NCBI GenBank assembly: GCA_947247005.1
Contig: OX365962.1
Span: forward strand, 7,661,201-7,725,200
DNA from: Spisula solida
Lineage: Eukaryota > Mollusca > Bivalvia > Venerida > Mactridae
Length of the DNA stretch: 64,000 nt
Direction: 5' to 3'
Positions 1 through 11,694 of the stretch are shown here, piece after piece (position 1 is the stretch's first letter; each line of letters begins with the position of its first letter). A program made the translations under genes and the position numbers. The notes under the pieces are model-generated. The model ran no database searches. It worked only from the letters and a program-made list of their open reading frames with translations, and had not been told where the DNA came from.

Positions 1-3000
1 TCGACTTCCCTCTAGATATCCAGCCAACATTGTCTCTAGTCCCATGATATTGCAGCAGGCCAGAAATTTGTCCAACTTTGAACAGGAGGAAGAAGGGTGT
101 AAAACGTACGCTACAGAAGATACGCCATTTTCAGGTTCCATGCAAACGTCCCCTCGTGCTGAGAGAAAATTGAGTGATCTGAAAATGCCAGAAACCAGTG
201 AAGACACAGTGAAATCGTTTGCTACTGAAGATACGCCATTCAGTGGATCGGTACCCGATTCACCCGATTCCAGACGTAACAAATTCATGGACAACTTCGA
301 CATTGAACCAGAAATGGAACCAGACACATTCAAATGCTATAATACGGAAGATACTCCATTTAGTGGCTCAGCTTATGCATCTCCAAGCGTAGGATCACCT
401 AAGCCTGCCAGGAAATCAGTGAATGCAGCTTCACAATTTGGAAACCAGTCTGGAACTTCACAATTTGGTAACCATTCTGGAACTTCACAAATTGGAAACC
501 AGACCGGTTCTAATCATCACCATCCACAAACTGTAAACCAGACCAATTCTCAGAACCAATCAAAGGGAGATTACTCAAATACAATATCAAATGCACTACC
601 TCAAAAGCCTTTATCTAGTCAGAGTGATATAATAAAAACCTTACCTCAACAGCCTAAAACTGGTCAAGGGGATATGAGTGTGAAGATGACAGATTCTAAG
701 AAACTTCCAACAGGAAACCCTCAAATGAACCCTGCCCTGATGAATAACTTTGGTTACATGTCGCGTGATTTTGGTGGCGATGACGATGCCCCTAAGACGT
801 ACGCTACCGAGGGCACACCATTAAATTATTCCCGAACAGGATCTTGCAGTGACCTTAGTAGTCTGAACGCAAACTTCGATGAAAAAGTCAATATCGACGA
901 CAAATCGGCACAGAATGATTCGGTAATTGATGAATGTGCATCTAATGGCAGCTCATCGGCCGAGGAGAACGAGGATCTCTTATCTGAGGTCATACAGTTA
1001 GCGATGCCCGCACCGAAATCAAACAAAAGTCGAAGATCTGTGGATAGACATCCTGAAGGAGCCGAGAGTATGCCGAGTACAAGTCAAGTTGATCAATCAA
1101 ATAAATCCAAAAATGTCCCGAAATCGTCTGATTCTGAAATTCCTCAGTATTTCAACCCGCAAAGAACGTCAAGTTTGTCTCAAAATGGACCCAGAAGTAT
1201 TGATCACTATGGTGACGACATGGATCAAGTGAAGATCTACAACGTCGAAGGCACGCCGAGTACCATGTCACAGGCGGCATCGTTACGAGATCTGTCTGGG
1301 AACCAGTCATATCCACCGACTTCACTCCCTGAAAGTAATTTGAATGCTCAGAATCGAAGACCATTGCTGTCAAGTGTGGCGAATGATTCTAAAAACTTTG
1401 GTCAGAGTTCGGTTTTCAGCACGGCTAATGACTCAGTGTTTTTACATTCTGATGGTGTTGGCGATTCGATGAGGGTGTACGTTACTGAAGGTACACCCCA
1501 GTCGTTCTCCTGCAATGATTCTTTGAGTTCATTAAGCATCATGACAGACGACAGTAAGAATGAACTAGCTCAACAAGTCAGTAACATTGCTAGTCAACTC
1601 ATGAAAAATATTCCAGAACAGAAATCTGAATTAGAGTCATCTGGGAAAATTGAAGCAGACGTCAGTGTTGGTGTCAATGGTCAATCTGTTTCTCAACAAG
1701 TTCATGCAGTAGACTTGTCAACAAAAGGACATGGTGGTACTTACGATGAAACTAAGAACTTTGGAGTTGAAGATACACCTATATGCTTCTCTAGAAGTTC
1801 CTCGTTAAGTTCAATAAATGACCTTGAAAATGAGCAGAAGAAATTGGACCATGTTCCAGAATCTTCCCGAAAAGTTGACAATAATGCTAAAAATGCAGCA
1901 AAAGATGAGCCAACTGATTACAAGGTGGAACATACACCTATCTGCTTCTCTCGGAACAGTTCCATGAGTTCATTAAGCATACACTCGGACGAAGACGACG
2001 ATCCGAATGATCTAGCTCTCCTAGAGAGTTGCATAAGCTCAGCTCTTCCACCTCCAAGTCGGTCATCGCGTGACGAGCGCTCACGACACTCGCATTCATC
2101 GAGAAGTGATGCCGCACATAAAGGGTCTCGGAGCAGCAACAAGTCTTCTAGTCACCATGGTTACAAGAGAAATGCTTCATCCGGCGATGAATTGGTACGC
2201 TCTGGCGAACACGATTCACGTCTTTCAAACTGGCGTCAGCAGCCACATAAGTCCAGCGATGAAATATTCCGTAAGCCTACAATGGATGCTAGAGGTCGAC
2301 CATGCCGTCGGTCAAGGTCACAAGATAGTGAGAAACATTTCAAAGATATGTCCAATCAGCAGTTGTTAGTACAAACCGGACAAAACACACACAGGGGCTC
2401 ATGGGATTCATTAGCCAGAATGAACAGAAATAACATGGTCGGAGGCTTCGATGACGAGTTACAACGTCAGCAGTTTGTGTCGGAAACCAAAAATATTGTA
2501 CACCAGGTGCAGAAAATGACGAGAAGTGTAGAAAAGGGAGACGATCGAGAAAGTGAGAAGACAGATTCCCCAGCCTCAGACTATAACTTCTTCATGACGT
2601 GCAGTGGTAATACAGAGATTAGCGTGGAAAATATAAGTAAGCAGTCGTTTCCAGGCAGTCTGTATTGCGACACCGATGATGACATTTTAGACTCGTCTCT
2701 GATCGGCAGCAGTTACAGGTTTGGTGCCGATGGTGACGAAGATCAAAATAGTCGAGTTAATTCAGATACGACGTTGACTGAAAAGAATGTAAACAGCATG
2801 TTGAACGACTCGATGGCTTCTTCGTCAAACGGTCGACAAGGTAAGAAGAAAATGGCGTACATGGAGGGAAGTATAACATCAGAAGATGAGAGAGCCTTGG
2901 CGGAGAATGTTAACTTGGTCATGTCTGAGATGCAGAACCGAATGATCCTTTCTGGTACGTCCACAGTAGACGAGGAAAACTTCATAGAGAATGAGACATT

Positions 3001-6000
3001 ATCGCTTGTGTCTAACGATTACATGTCTGATACAGCATCGGAAGCTTCTAATACATGGTCTAATGGTTCTGATTTCCCCAGTGAAGGTTCTAGTCTGAAA
3101 TTAGATAGCCATGGCTCTAGGCGGCCGAGGATTGTAAAGCCAGGTAGCGTTGCCATGGAAACCAAGGTGAACGTTGACAATGACGGTAAATCTGTCCGAG
3201 GAAGACGAAAGCCATTGTATAGCAGTAAGTCAGTAACATCGAGTCCTCCGTCCTCATCTTCACCGACATCTTCCAAAGCACTGAAAGATACAGGTCGATC
3301 ACATAGTGTGACTAGTTCAAGCAAACTTTCTCCAAGAACGGTACCCGGTGCATCGTCCCCTGGAAACCAGTCGCCAGCAAACCAGTCTATGAACAAGAAA
3401 TCCCTAAGGACCATGCCACAAGCTTCAAGTACTCCTGTGAAAGCCAGTCAACCTGCTAAAAGCAAGTTACCAAACAAATCATCCCCAAGAGGCAACATTG
3501 AGCAGAGATTCAGCCCAAATACAAAACCAAATCCCGGCAACAAAAGTACATCTTCCAATCGTAGTGGATCTTCCAATCGTAGCGGTTCTGCTAATCGTAG
3601 CGGTTCAGCCAATCGTAGCAGCTCATCAAACCGATCGTCCAATCAAAACATGTCTTATAAAAATGTCTCAGCCAATCAGAGTCAAAACCTCAACTCATCA
3701 AATAGGACAAAATCAGGACCAAAAGAACATATTGATAATGTTGAAAAACCAAAAGCAATATCAAAACAGGGAACATTCATTAAAGAATCGACAAACAGAA
3801 ACGCTCCAATCATCTCGCCTGATGAGAAAAACAAGGAAAATATTGCTGGTGTCAGAATGAGGCAGAAAAAACCTAGTGAGTCATCAAGTATAAATAGAAA
3901 TTCTAGTGAATCCTCCAAATCTAATTATAGTAACATGTCTAATAATAGTAACAGTTTCTCAACAACATCAAGTGATAGTCCACCAGATTCCTGGAGCAAG
4001 ACTTTGAATTCAGGTAATTACATCACTGACCAAAATGAAAGAAGAAAGGACTCAAGTAGTAAAAGGTCACTCGGAATGTCTGAATTCAGAAACTCACCAA
4101 AAAGCTCAATGAATCGTACTGCAAATTCGAAAATTCCGAGTCCGTGTCGTCCTGGTTTGAACAAATCGGGCAGTGGGCAGAGTTTGAAAAAGTCTGCTAG
4201 TAAAACAAGTGTTCCCAAATCAGGTAGCGGTATCTCATTGAACAGTAATTCCAGCGGGTTAATCAAAACATCCTCCAGTAGTAGTTTAAAGCAGTCCAAC
4301 TCGCGACCTTCTACCCCCGTACAGATGAGCAGAAACGGATCATACCAGACTGATTTAAACAAAACTGATAACAACAAAAAGCAGGGTAACAAGAAAGGTG
4401 TGGCCAGTAAGATCTCTGGTTTATGGAGAGGTGAGGACAAGGAAAAAACCAAGTCGGAAAAGAAGCCCGGCATGTCAAAACTTCCTGTAGCCAAAGGTAA
4501 AGGTAAAAACAAAGCAGAGAAGAAGAAGAAAGATGAACCGGCTCAAGTTCAGGTCAAAGGTGATACTCTACCTAGAACCAATGCTAAGAGAAATACTTAC
4601 ATACTCAATGAATCCCCAGTTGATGGAATAAGTCGAAGTTCCACTTACGACAAACTTAATGCTACAAACGAACACAGCCAGATACCAAATCACGATAGTA
4701 CTCAAGTGTCTGCAGCATTTGTGGACAAAAGTTTCAATGAATCTAAACAGTCTAAACAAGTTAAGTCAATTTTTGATGAAACTGAACTAAACAAAACTTG
4801 TCGCGATTTCTCTGCATTTGAAATTGGTGTTGAGTATAATCTAGACGATGCATGGGCTTCTAATGTTGAAAAATCTATTGAAGTAATGTCTAGAAGTATT
4901 GAAGACAATAAAAATAGAATCGAAAGTTTCTATGACGATACGGTCGATACAAGTAAAATGGACCTGTCCGAATCTCCCGCTAAACGTTTGAGCAAAAGTG
5001 GCTCCATGAGTGAACTGGAATACGTGTACGGACGGAATTCTGGGACATGGACGAAAAAGAAATCGCAAAATGACTTTTCGACGCTTCCCAATGCTGAGGA
5101 GACTAGTCGAACTCTTCCTTTAGTTAAACGTTCTGAAAGTTTGAATTTTTCCGCCAACATGAGCGTGTCGCACTATGACTATGATGAATGTCAGGAAGTC
5201 TGGATCCGACGAGACGACAAGCTGAGAGCGTCGGATATATCAGGAATGTCTGCGAAAAAGAGGAAGGGGTTCCGAACATCATCAGGATTTTTAAACGCAG
5301 TCAGTAAAATGTTTGGCGGGAAGAAAGCGGAGAAACCGGACAAACATAGTAAGTCTATGGTTGTGACTGACAAAGAACAGAGAAAGATGAGTGATTCTAG
5401 TGTAAAGATAAATAAGAAAGAGAAAGAATCAAGACTGAACAAAACAGAAGTGAAACTAACCAAAGCTGAACAGAAACAATTAAAAGCTGAGCTCAAAGCT
5501 CAAGCAAAACTGAACAAAAGTGAAGCTAAGTTAAGTAAGAAAGAAGCTAAGCTTAATAAAAGTATGAAAACTGCTAAAGACAGAATAGAGCTGGAAGAGA
5601 GCTCTAGCCAAAATCTCGGTTCATCGACGTCGAGTTTGAAAAAAAGTGCTGAAGACTTGATCGATATTGATAAATCTGACGATGAGGAGATGGAGACGGA
5701 GATGGTTAGTAGTGGCGGTAGTTACACTGTATCGAGGTCAGTGAAAAGTGAACAAGTTAAAGTTACCATGGTAACTAGTGATTCAAATGTCCCATGTGCT
5801 AAGGATCTTCCTGTGAATACTAACAAAGAAAACAAAGAACTAAGAAAAATGAGCGATTCTAATGTTAATGCCAGTAAAACTGAGAGTATGTCACAGTGTG
5901 TTGTGAATTCTAGAGCGGATACTAACACTGTTAGTGAAAGACCGCCACCAACCAGTAAAGGGTCACCATCTCAGCAACACTTGACGAAAACGGAAATGTT

Positions 6001-6109
6001 GTTGGCACGACGACAGGCACAGCTAAATACTTCTATGGAACGTAATGAAGAGTCATCGTCGGAGGAAGGTCCGGCGGGAAAGAAAAAATGCATTATTACT
6101 ACTGTATAG
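1..6109 (+). CDS. APC: Adenomatous polyposis coli protein (APC), 3' part of the last coding exon, 5' end outside window
   Basis: APC is the cytoplasmic scaffold of the Axin/GSK3/CK1 complex that targets beta-catenin for destruction; its C-terminal half also binds microtubules and EB1. The frame is open from base 2 without an intron, so the methionine at 44 is internal; residue numbers here count from it. Eight 20-aa-type beta-catenin-binding repeats start near nt 101, 212, 332, 794, 1232, 1472, 1754 and 1916. The first three share TEDTPFSGS and lack the SSLSS tail; the last two are classical (TPICFSR followed by SSLSS or SSMSS). Two Axin-binding SAMP-like motifs are degenerate: LAMP (residues 319-322) after repeat 4 and SALP (666-669) after repeat 8. 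A Ser/Asn/Arg-rich basic region follows, with an EB1-type SxIP motif (SKIP, 1362-1365), then a Lys-rich stretch near 1785-1855. The C-terminus ITTV fits a class I PDZ ligand. The single giant exon matches vertebrate APC. Armadillo repeats must lie upstream. Confidence 0.97.
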   Translation, partial: RLPSRYPANIVSSPMILQQARNLSNFEQEEEGCKTYATEDTPFSGSMQTSPRAERKLSDLKMPETSEDTVKSFATEDTPFSGSVPDSPDSRRNKFMDNFDIEPEMEPDTFKCYNTEDTPFSGSAYASPSVGSPKPARKSVNAASQFGNQSGTSQFGNHSGTSQIGNQTGSNHHHPQTVNQTNSQNQSKGDYSNTISNALPQKPLSSQSDIIKTLPQQPKTGQGDMSVKMTDSKKLPTGNPQMNPALMNNFGYMSRDFGGDDDAPKTYATEGTPLNYSRTGSCSDLSSLNANFDEKVNIDDKSAQNDSVIDECASNGSSSAEENEDLLSEVIQLAMPAPKSNKSRRSVDRHPEGAESMPSTSQVDQSNKSKNVPKSSDSEIPQYFNPQRTSSLSQNGPRSIDHYGDDMDQVKIYNVEGTPSTMSQAASLRDLSGNQSYPPTSLPESNLNAQNRRPLLSSVANDSKNFGQSSVFSTANDSVFLHSDGVGDSMRVYVTEGTPQSFSCNDSLSSLSIMTDDSKNELAQQVSNIASQLMKNIPEQKSELESSGKIEADVSVGVNGQSVSQQVHAVDLSTKGHGGTYDETKNFGVEDTPICFSRSSSLSSINDLENEQKKLDHVPESSRKVDNNAKNAAKDEPTDYKVEHTPICFSRNSSMSSLSIHSDEDDDPNDLALLESCISSALPPPSRSSRDERSRHSHSSRSDAAHKGSRSSNKSSSHHGYKRNASSGDELVRSGEHDSRLSNWRQQPHKSSDEIFRKPTMDARGRPCRRSRSQDSEKHFKDMSNQQLLVQTGQNTHRGSWDSLARMNRNNMVGGFDDELQRQQFVSETKNIVHQVQKMTRSVEKGDDRESEKTDSPASDYNFFMTCSGNTEISVENISKQSFPGSLYCDTDDDILDSSLIGSSYRFGADGDEDQNSRVNSDTTLTEKNVNSMLNDSMASSSNGRQGKKKMAYMEGSITSEDERALAENVNLVMSEMQNRMILSGTSTVDEENFIENETLSLVSNDYMSDTASEASNTWSNGSDFPSEGSSLKLDSHGSRRPRIVKPGSVAMETKVNVDNDGKSVRGRRKPLYSSKSVTSSPPSSSSPTSSKALKDTGRSHSVTSSSKLSPRTVPGASSPGNQSPANQSMNKKSLRTMPQASSTPVKASQPAKSKLPNKSSPRGNIEQRFSPNTKPNPGNKSTSSNRSGSSNRSGSANRSGSANRSSSSNRSSNQNMSYKNVSANQSQNLNSSNRTKSGPKEHIDNVEKPKAISKQGTFIKESTNRNAPIISPDEKNKENIAGVRMRQKKPSESSSINRNSSESSKSNYSNMSNNSNSFSTTSSDSPPDSWSKTLNSGNYITDQNERRKDSSSKRSLGMSEFRNSPKSSMNRTANSKIPSPCRPGLNKSGSGQSLKKSASKTSVPKSGSGISLNSNSSGLIKTSSSSSLKQSNSRPSTPVQMSRNGSYQTDLNKTDNNKKQGNKKGVASKISGLWRGEDKEKTKSEKKPGMSKLPVAKGKGKNKAEKKKKDEPAQVQVKGDTLPRTNAKRNTYILNESPVDGISRSSTYDKLNATNEHSQIPNHDSTQVSAAFVDKSFNESKQSKQVKSIFDETELNKTCRDFSAFEIGVEYNLDDAWASNVEKSIEVMSRSIEDNKNRIESFYDDTVDTSKMDLSESPAKRLSKSGSMSELEYVYGRNSGTWTKKKSQNDFSTLPNAEETSRTLPLVKRSESLNFSANMSVSHYDYDECQEVWIRRDDKLRASDISGMSAKKRKGFRTSSGFLNAVSKMFGGKKAEKPDKHSKSMVVTDKEQRKMSDSSVKINKKEKESRLNKTEVKLTKAEQKQLKAELKAQAKLNKSEAKLSKKEAKLNKSMKTAKDRIELEESSSQNLGSSTSSLKKSAEDLIDIDKSDDEEMETEMVSSGGSYTVSRSVKSEQVKVTMVTSDSNVPCAKDLPVNTNKENKELRKMSDSNVNASKTESMSQCVVNSRADTNTVSERPPPTSKGSPSQQHLTKTEMLLARRQAQLNTSMERNEESSSEEGPAGKKKCIITTV

Positions 6110-6660
6110 TGTTCAAATACTGTCATCATAGTGGTGTCTTTGCTGAATATTAATATTCATTATTTTATCATATGCATTTACAATGCAAGTGTGTAGTTAC
6201 GGATTCCTTTTTCACAAACATTTCAAAGTTGAGTTTTTCACAAACATTTCAAAGTTGAGTTTTTCACAAACATTTCAAAGTTGAATTTTCACAAACATTT
6301 CAAAGTTGAATTTACTATACTGTAATATTATTAATTTTTGCGGGTATTAAAATTTTTGGATTTTCGTAAAATGGAAATTTGGTGGTTTCTTAAATTCATG
6401 GATTTTGAGTATTGAAGGAAAAATCTCTTTTTATGTATTTTTAAGTCAATTATTCAAGGGGATTTAATTTTGTGATCTAGTTCATTTGCAAAATCAACGA
6501 AATTTATATTCTGTAAAAATATTAATAACTACAGTATTTTGTTTTCTTTAAATCCAAATTAATAACATTTTATCTGAAATAATGTTGTTACACTTTGTAC
6601 ATTTTCACCAAAACATTTTTGCTGTAACAAAACTAGAGCAATAAAAACGAAAATTTAAAG
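6110..6660 (+). other. Probable APC 3' UTR with candidate poly(A) signal
   Basis: Non-coding AT-rich sequence follows the APC stop. The first plausible AATAAA is at 6640-6645, with a GT-rich stretch near 6702-6715. Later AATAAA hexamers (for example 9439-9444) mean that a longer UTR cannot be excluded. Confidence 0.45.
6208..6310. repeat. Four-copy 26-bp tandem repeat in APC 3' UTR
   Basis: The core CACAAACATTTCAAAGTTGA recurs at 6213, 6239, 6265 and 6290, giving periods of 26, 26 and 25 bp, nearly identical between copies. Confidence 0.9.
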
Positions 6661-6940
6661 TTCGAGTTTTGCAAAATTAAATTTTAAATGATTGAGGTTT
6701 TGTAATGTTTGTGATAAAGTCCCCCAGTGCCCTCAGAGTCTTAGTGTACTGTGTATAGTTGTGAGATGTTACAAATAAGACTAATTGAAATTATTTGTTA
6801 GATTTTCAAAAACTTGATTTAATAATAGTAGCATTCTGGCTTAGCTTTGGACGAGTTTGCTGTCTTTTGATAGTGGTTTAACAGTATATTGAGTATTTAA
6901 TGAAAAGTAAGAGATTAGTATGTGGTATGAGGATGATATT

Positions 6941-7180
6941 GCTGGCTTAGAATGAGAAGGTCGTAAGAACAATAATGGTATCTCGAGAAAACTAGATTAA
7001 ACTGTCTGAAAACTACTCTTTACTTAACAGAAAAACAAGCTTTTTCATCTTCCGTTTGGTTAACATGACCTGTTCCTATTTGCATGAAAATAGGCTCATA
7101 AGAAATGCAGATGTCAAATATGTATGGGTCTTATAAGGTCGTAAGTAGTACTTATGATCTTCTCATTCTAAACATGCTAG
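6941..7180. mobile_element. MITE family D, copy 1
   Basis: The ends are inverted: GGCTTAGAATGAGAAGGTCG at the left and the complement of a similar sequence at the right (TCTCATTCTAAACATGC). The interior matches copies at 49600-49849 and 51063-51313, including the shared GACCTGTTCC/GGAACAGGTC segment. No open reading frame. Confidence 0.7.
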
Positions 7181-8423
7181 GAATAGGTTTATTCAGGCCT
7201 AACTAAGATTTTTTGGTGTCTACACATTTTGCATTATTTGTACTATACAACTTAAAAGAGTGCCATTTGTTTTGCTCAGATCTGATTTTGGTTGTTAATT
7301 TACGCTACTTAGATTTTTTGCTATAATTATTCATCTTTGTAGAGTTACTTTATCCCCTCCCTCCCTCCAGAACATCCTTTGATGTCAAGTTTTTCTCTGA
7401 AAGTTATTTTGTTGTTGAGCAATACATAACTATTCAAATATATTCAAATTGAATGCTATCAATGCCAAATTCACAGACCCTGGGAAACAGTATTGCCTTT
7501 TTCTGTCTATTGTCATTTCTATGTTTCTTCTAATCGAAAGAATTTTGATTTTTGCCTATCTTAAAAAATGTTCCAAAAATTCACACCTTCTTAAACTGAA
7601 CAATATGTTTGCAAATAAAATAGATGATGTAATGCTCCAGAATTAATATTATGGCAGGGTTGTAAACTGTAAAAGTTGGAATTTTTGCAAGGGTTAAATT
7701 TTTCTGTATTCGTATGTTGGATAATTAAGAGAACTGCTTAAGAATAACTTATTCACAAAAATTTAGCCTCATGAAAATTTTTGATTTTACAGTGATCAAG
7801 TTGTCATGGTTTTAAACTTTTTTTTCGAATTCTTTTGTAAGTTTATTACTCGTGATAGGAAATTCAAATTGGAGCAATTAATAATTAATGAAAGAAAAAG
7901 TGACTTAATATCTGGAAGAAATTTTTAAATTACTCTTAAGAGTCAATCCTAGTAAAACCTTAAAAGTAACTTTCAAGATAAACATAGGTTATTTTGTAAC
8001 ACAATACATTCAGTGTCAAAACTTACTGGTGAATTGGAATATATTTTCTCTCTGGTTGTGAAATCTTGTATACATTGTGTTAAGTTTGTCTGATGCTGCT
8101 ATCATGTTAAAAAAATAAATATGTGATTTAAAACAAATAGTCTTGTCCCTAGTGGTAGTCGAAGCCCAGTAAGGCAACTCATGTAGGAGAAGGAAAACTC
8201 TTAATATAAAACCTGGATAGAATTTTTCATTCATCAAAACTCATGAATCCATTATCATCTAAAAATCATCCACACAATAGACTTGTAGTCCAACGCACTA
8301 TTCACAATTTTTACACGCTCATATTTGAGAAAGTGTTTTTGGGAGTAATATCACTTTTTGATTCATTTTGTACTGGATACAGAATTTGCACATTATTCTA
8401 TACTGCTGTTATTTTCATGATTT
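7181..8423. other. Non-coding spacer
   Basis: AT-rich sequence without a supported exon. Around 7665-7795 a degenerate palindromic repeat is visible, with AAACTGTAAAA-like and TTTTACAGTG-like ends, of a type also present near 29225 and 57830. Confidence 0.4.
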
Positions 8424-8866
8424 CCATACCAATTATTTAGTCAGTGCTCCCTTCTTGAGGCCTCAGTTCCCTGAAAATCCCATAGGAACCTCTCATTCCT
8501 TTTTCATGATTTTCATACCAATTATTTAGTCCGTGGTTCCTTCTTGAGGCCTCAGTACCCAGAAAATCCCATAGGAACCTCTCATTCCTTTTTCATGATT
8601 TTCATACCAATTATTTAGTCAGTGTTCCCTTCTTGAGGCCTCAGTTCCCTGAAAATCCCATAGGAACCTCTCATTCCTTTTTCATGATTTTCATACCAAT
8701 TATTTAGTCAGTGGTTCCTTCTTGAGGCCTTAGTACCCAGAAAATCTCCATAGGACCCTGCTCCCATTCCTTTTTCATACCAATTATTTAGTCAGTGTTC
8801 CCTTCTTGAGGCCTCAGTACTCAGAAAATCCCCTTAGGAACCTCTCATTCCTTTTTTCATGCATTT
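8424..8866. repeat. 89-bp minisatellite, five copies
   Basis: The landmark AATTATTTAG occurs at 8431, 8520, 8609, 8698 and 8782, giving periods of 89, 89, 89 and 84. Units contain CTTCTTGAGGCCTCAGT and CCCATAGGAACCTCTCATTC. Alternate units are more alike (GTTCCC versus GGTTCC forms), suggesting a higher-order dimer. Confidence 0.92.
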
Positions 8867-10714
8867 TGTAAATTGTGGTTGTAATTTTTTTAAATTCTTG
8901 TACAATATTAGTAGAACGTCTCCCTCATGTGGGAAGACCTATTGTTTTTTGTGCTGGATGCCTGTCCGAATGTCTGTCTAGATGGATGTTATAAAGTTTG
9001 ACCGCTCTTGTACTCTTTAATCGTTGATGGGATTTCAACGAAACTTCACATGAATACTTGATACTAAGCCCAATTGTGCATACACATTTATTTGCATGAA
9101 TTAAGGTCTAATGTTTATTCCAAGAGTTATGGCCCTTTGTGGGACTAGTACGTTTTTTGTGTATAAGTAAATTTCTAGTTCCATCATTTTGTATGTGTGC
9201 TAATTAGATAAAGGCAGTTTTCGCGGCTTTAATATGATTTTGTGTGCGTATACGTGTATATATTGGACCAGTGTTTGTTATATGTTGCCATGGTTGCAGA
9301 TTTTTATGATGGTAGCTATACATCCTTGTTTGTTTATTATCATTTATTATGTGTGTGCATTTATCTTATATGTATGTGCAATATCAACTTGATGTATAGG
9401 TTATTTTTAGTGAAATGATATGTTTTTAGCCATTTTTCAATAAAAACTCTGTGACAAGACTACTTTTTGTACCATTGAAAAACTGGTCACTTTATTGAGT
9501 TGGCCTTATATTGAAGTTGAATAATGAACAAACCAGTAGAATTGTTTTCTTATTCTTAATTATTGTTTTGGGTGGTCTTTATGTTTTGAGGTGATCTTAA
9601 TTATTAAGATTGAATAATGAGCAAAAACAATGAAATTTGATTTCATAATGGTGGTCTTAATTTTATGTGAATATGTTGTTTCAGTTTGTAATTTGCTCTC
9701 GTACAATTTATTTAAACATTACACATCATTGTGTACCAAAATAATACACTTTTGTTGTTCAAACAATGCACACATGTGCAAAAACAATACACATTTATTC
9801 AAAAACAATACACATACTGTAGAAGTTGTTAATTTAGTGACATGGAAATATTGGAGTTATTGTATTCACTAACATTTCCTCTAGCTTTAAATTTCGAGCT
9901 GATAGAGGACTCTACTAAAAAATCGCAAAATTCCTAATTTTTCAGATTTTCCAGACACCAAAAGCCTGAAACTCAAAATTCGCTTACTGGGTACTTTTTG
10001 GCCCTCGTAAAAATCAACGTATACAGTATGTGCATAATAATACACATTTGTATTTCAACAGCAGAAAGTAAAATCACTTGAACACCTCACACAAAAAGGC
10101 TTTGCTTTACGTCTATATCATATGACCACTTTAGTTTGTGTTTGTGGCTTTATCAGAGAAAAAGTTGCCAGTTGAGTTTCATAATCATTACATATACTTA
10201 GCGTTTTTTGTCAAGTTTTGTGAAATTTTATATGAGAAAAAGTTACAGTGCGAGTTGAGTTTCATTATATACTTAACGTTTTTTTTGTCCAATTTTGTGA
10301 AATTTTATATGAACAGGTGGAGTTTCGTATAATTATACCTTTAACAGTTTTTGTCAAAGTTTTGTGAAATTTTATACTGATAATTTATGTGCGTGCGTGT
10401 TCCCAGGCCATGTTTGATACATTTAATGTTTATTCATTTGATGTAGACTGTACATTTTTGTTGTATTTCTTCTGATAATGATGCTATACTATCTACACAC
10501 TGAACTTGTGTTCAGGTATTAAAATATTTAAATATAAAACTTCTAGTTTGTTGTTGATCCCTCGATAACCAAAAAGGTTGTAGCGCTTTCTTTTAGACCT
10601 GCTTAGGCACACTTGACCTTGTTTTATAGTATGGAGAATTTAATGTGACCCTCGACCTTCCATTGTTTTGATATAGCATTATTTAACAGCTGATATCTTC
10701 ATATTCATAAATAA
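8867..10714. other. Non-coding spacer with dispersed-repeat fragments
   Basis: No exon is supported. Bases 8915-9145 read like a dispersed repeat common in such genomes (CCTGTCCGAATGTCTGTC, then GGGATTTCAACGAAACTTC and ATGGCCCTTTGTGGG). Bases 9765-9815 carry a short ACAATACACA-type repeat. Bases 10145-10375 contain three decayed copies of a unit with TTTTGTGAAATTTTATA. Confidence 0.4.
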
Positions 10715-11130
10715 ATAAATATACCAGATTTATATAGCGTCCTTTTCATGCGAAAGCACGTTCAAAGGCACTTTACATTATTGTGTTGCAGCCACAAGGG
10801 CGCAGGTGCATCCTCTACTAGTGCAGATACAGCATGATCTGACCAGAGGGACAGACTGAGAGAAAGCCCCTGAAGGGAGAGGGAGAGACATAAGATACAG
10901 GCATGTCCGGGGCTGCAGAAGTGCGCCTAGCTCTTATTTCAAATAGACAGCCTGGTTCTTTAATGTTCCCGGTGTAAAGCACTGATAAACAGCTTCCTGG
11001 CACTTGGAGATACTTTGCAGACCACACGGCCAGATATAGCGGGAAATATTATTAATATTTCACAAATGTCAAGTTCCGATGCCAGAGATTGAACCCACGA
11101 CCTCTGGATTGACAGCCCAGCCCGCTTATA
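10715..11130 (-). repeat. SINE-like dispersed repeat
   Basis: The segment starts with ATTTATATAGCGTCCTTTTC...CACTTTACA, a unit with a second shorter copy near 29595-29660. It ends near 11086-11130 with a sequence whose complement is GTCGTGGGTTCAATCTCTGG, resembling a Pol III B box. Boundaries and target-site duplication were not resolved. Confidence 0.45.
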
Positions 11131-11694
11131 TTATATATTTATAACCCCAGTTGTATGTTTTCTTAAGCGGGAAGTATAGCATGGAGAATATGACTTGATC
11201 CTGACCTTTATGCATTCTTGCGTTTAATATATAAAGTTACGCGAGCAAATCATGCAATTCTCCGTACTATACAGATATCATGAAGATGCTTAAGTACTAC
11301 ATACACAAATCTAAAGGACCGATATTGCACAATTTGCTAGCAGAAATTGGTATATTCAAAGCATGAAGTTCAGGATCACATTAATGTCTCTGTACAATAC
11401 CTCACTGATAATTGAGTCTGCTGTTATCAAGAGTATTGCTGCAACCACAGCACATTGGCATTTGAACAACTCAAGTGACCTATTCATACACCCATGTGAA
11501 AGGCAGCGGTTTTGGTTATTCCTGCTCAGAGAAACCATGCCGTGCCCCGGACAGGAATCTGGATCCCAAGACGTGCGTCTTACATGGGTAAATACTAAGA
11601 AATGTTTACACCAGTCTTCCACCTTTGCACATTGTCACCTTACGTACACTCAATTAGCTGGTAATCACTAATCAAGGAATCGATGGTGTGATGT

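Noticed and set aside
3019..3414. 131-codon minus-strand frame inside APC, and other long antisense frames there
   Set aside because: Shadow of the APC reading frame caused by its Ser/Asn-rich codons.
7449..7646. 65-codon frame downstream of APC
   Set aside because: AT-rich, no homology and no splice context.
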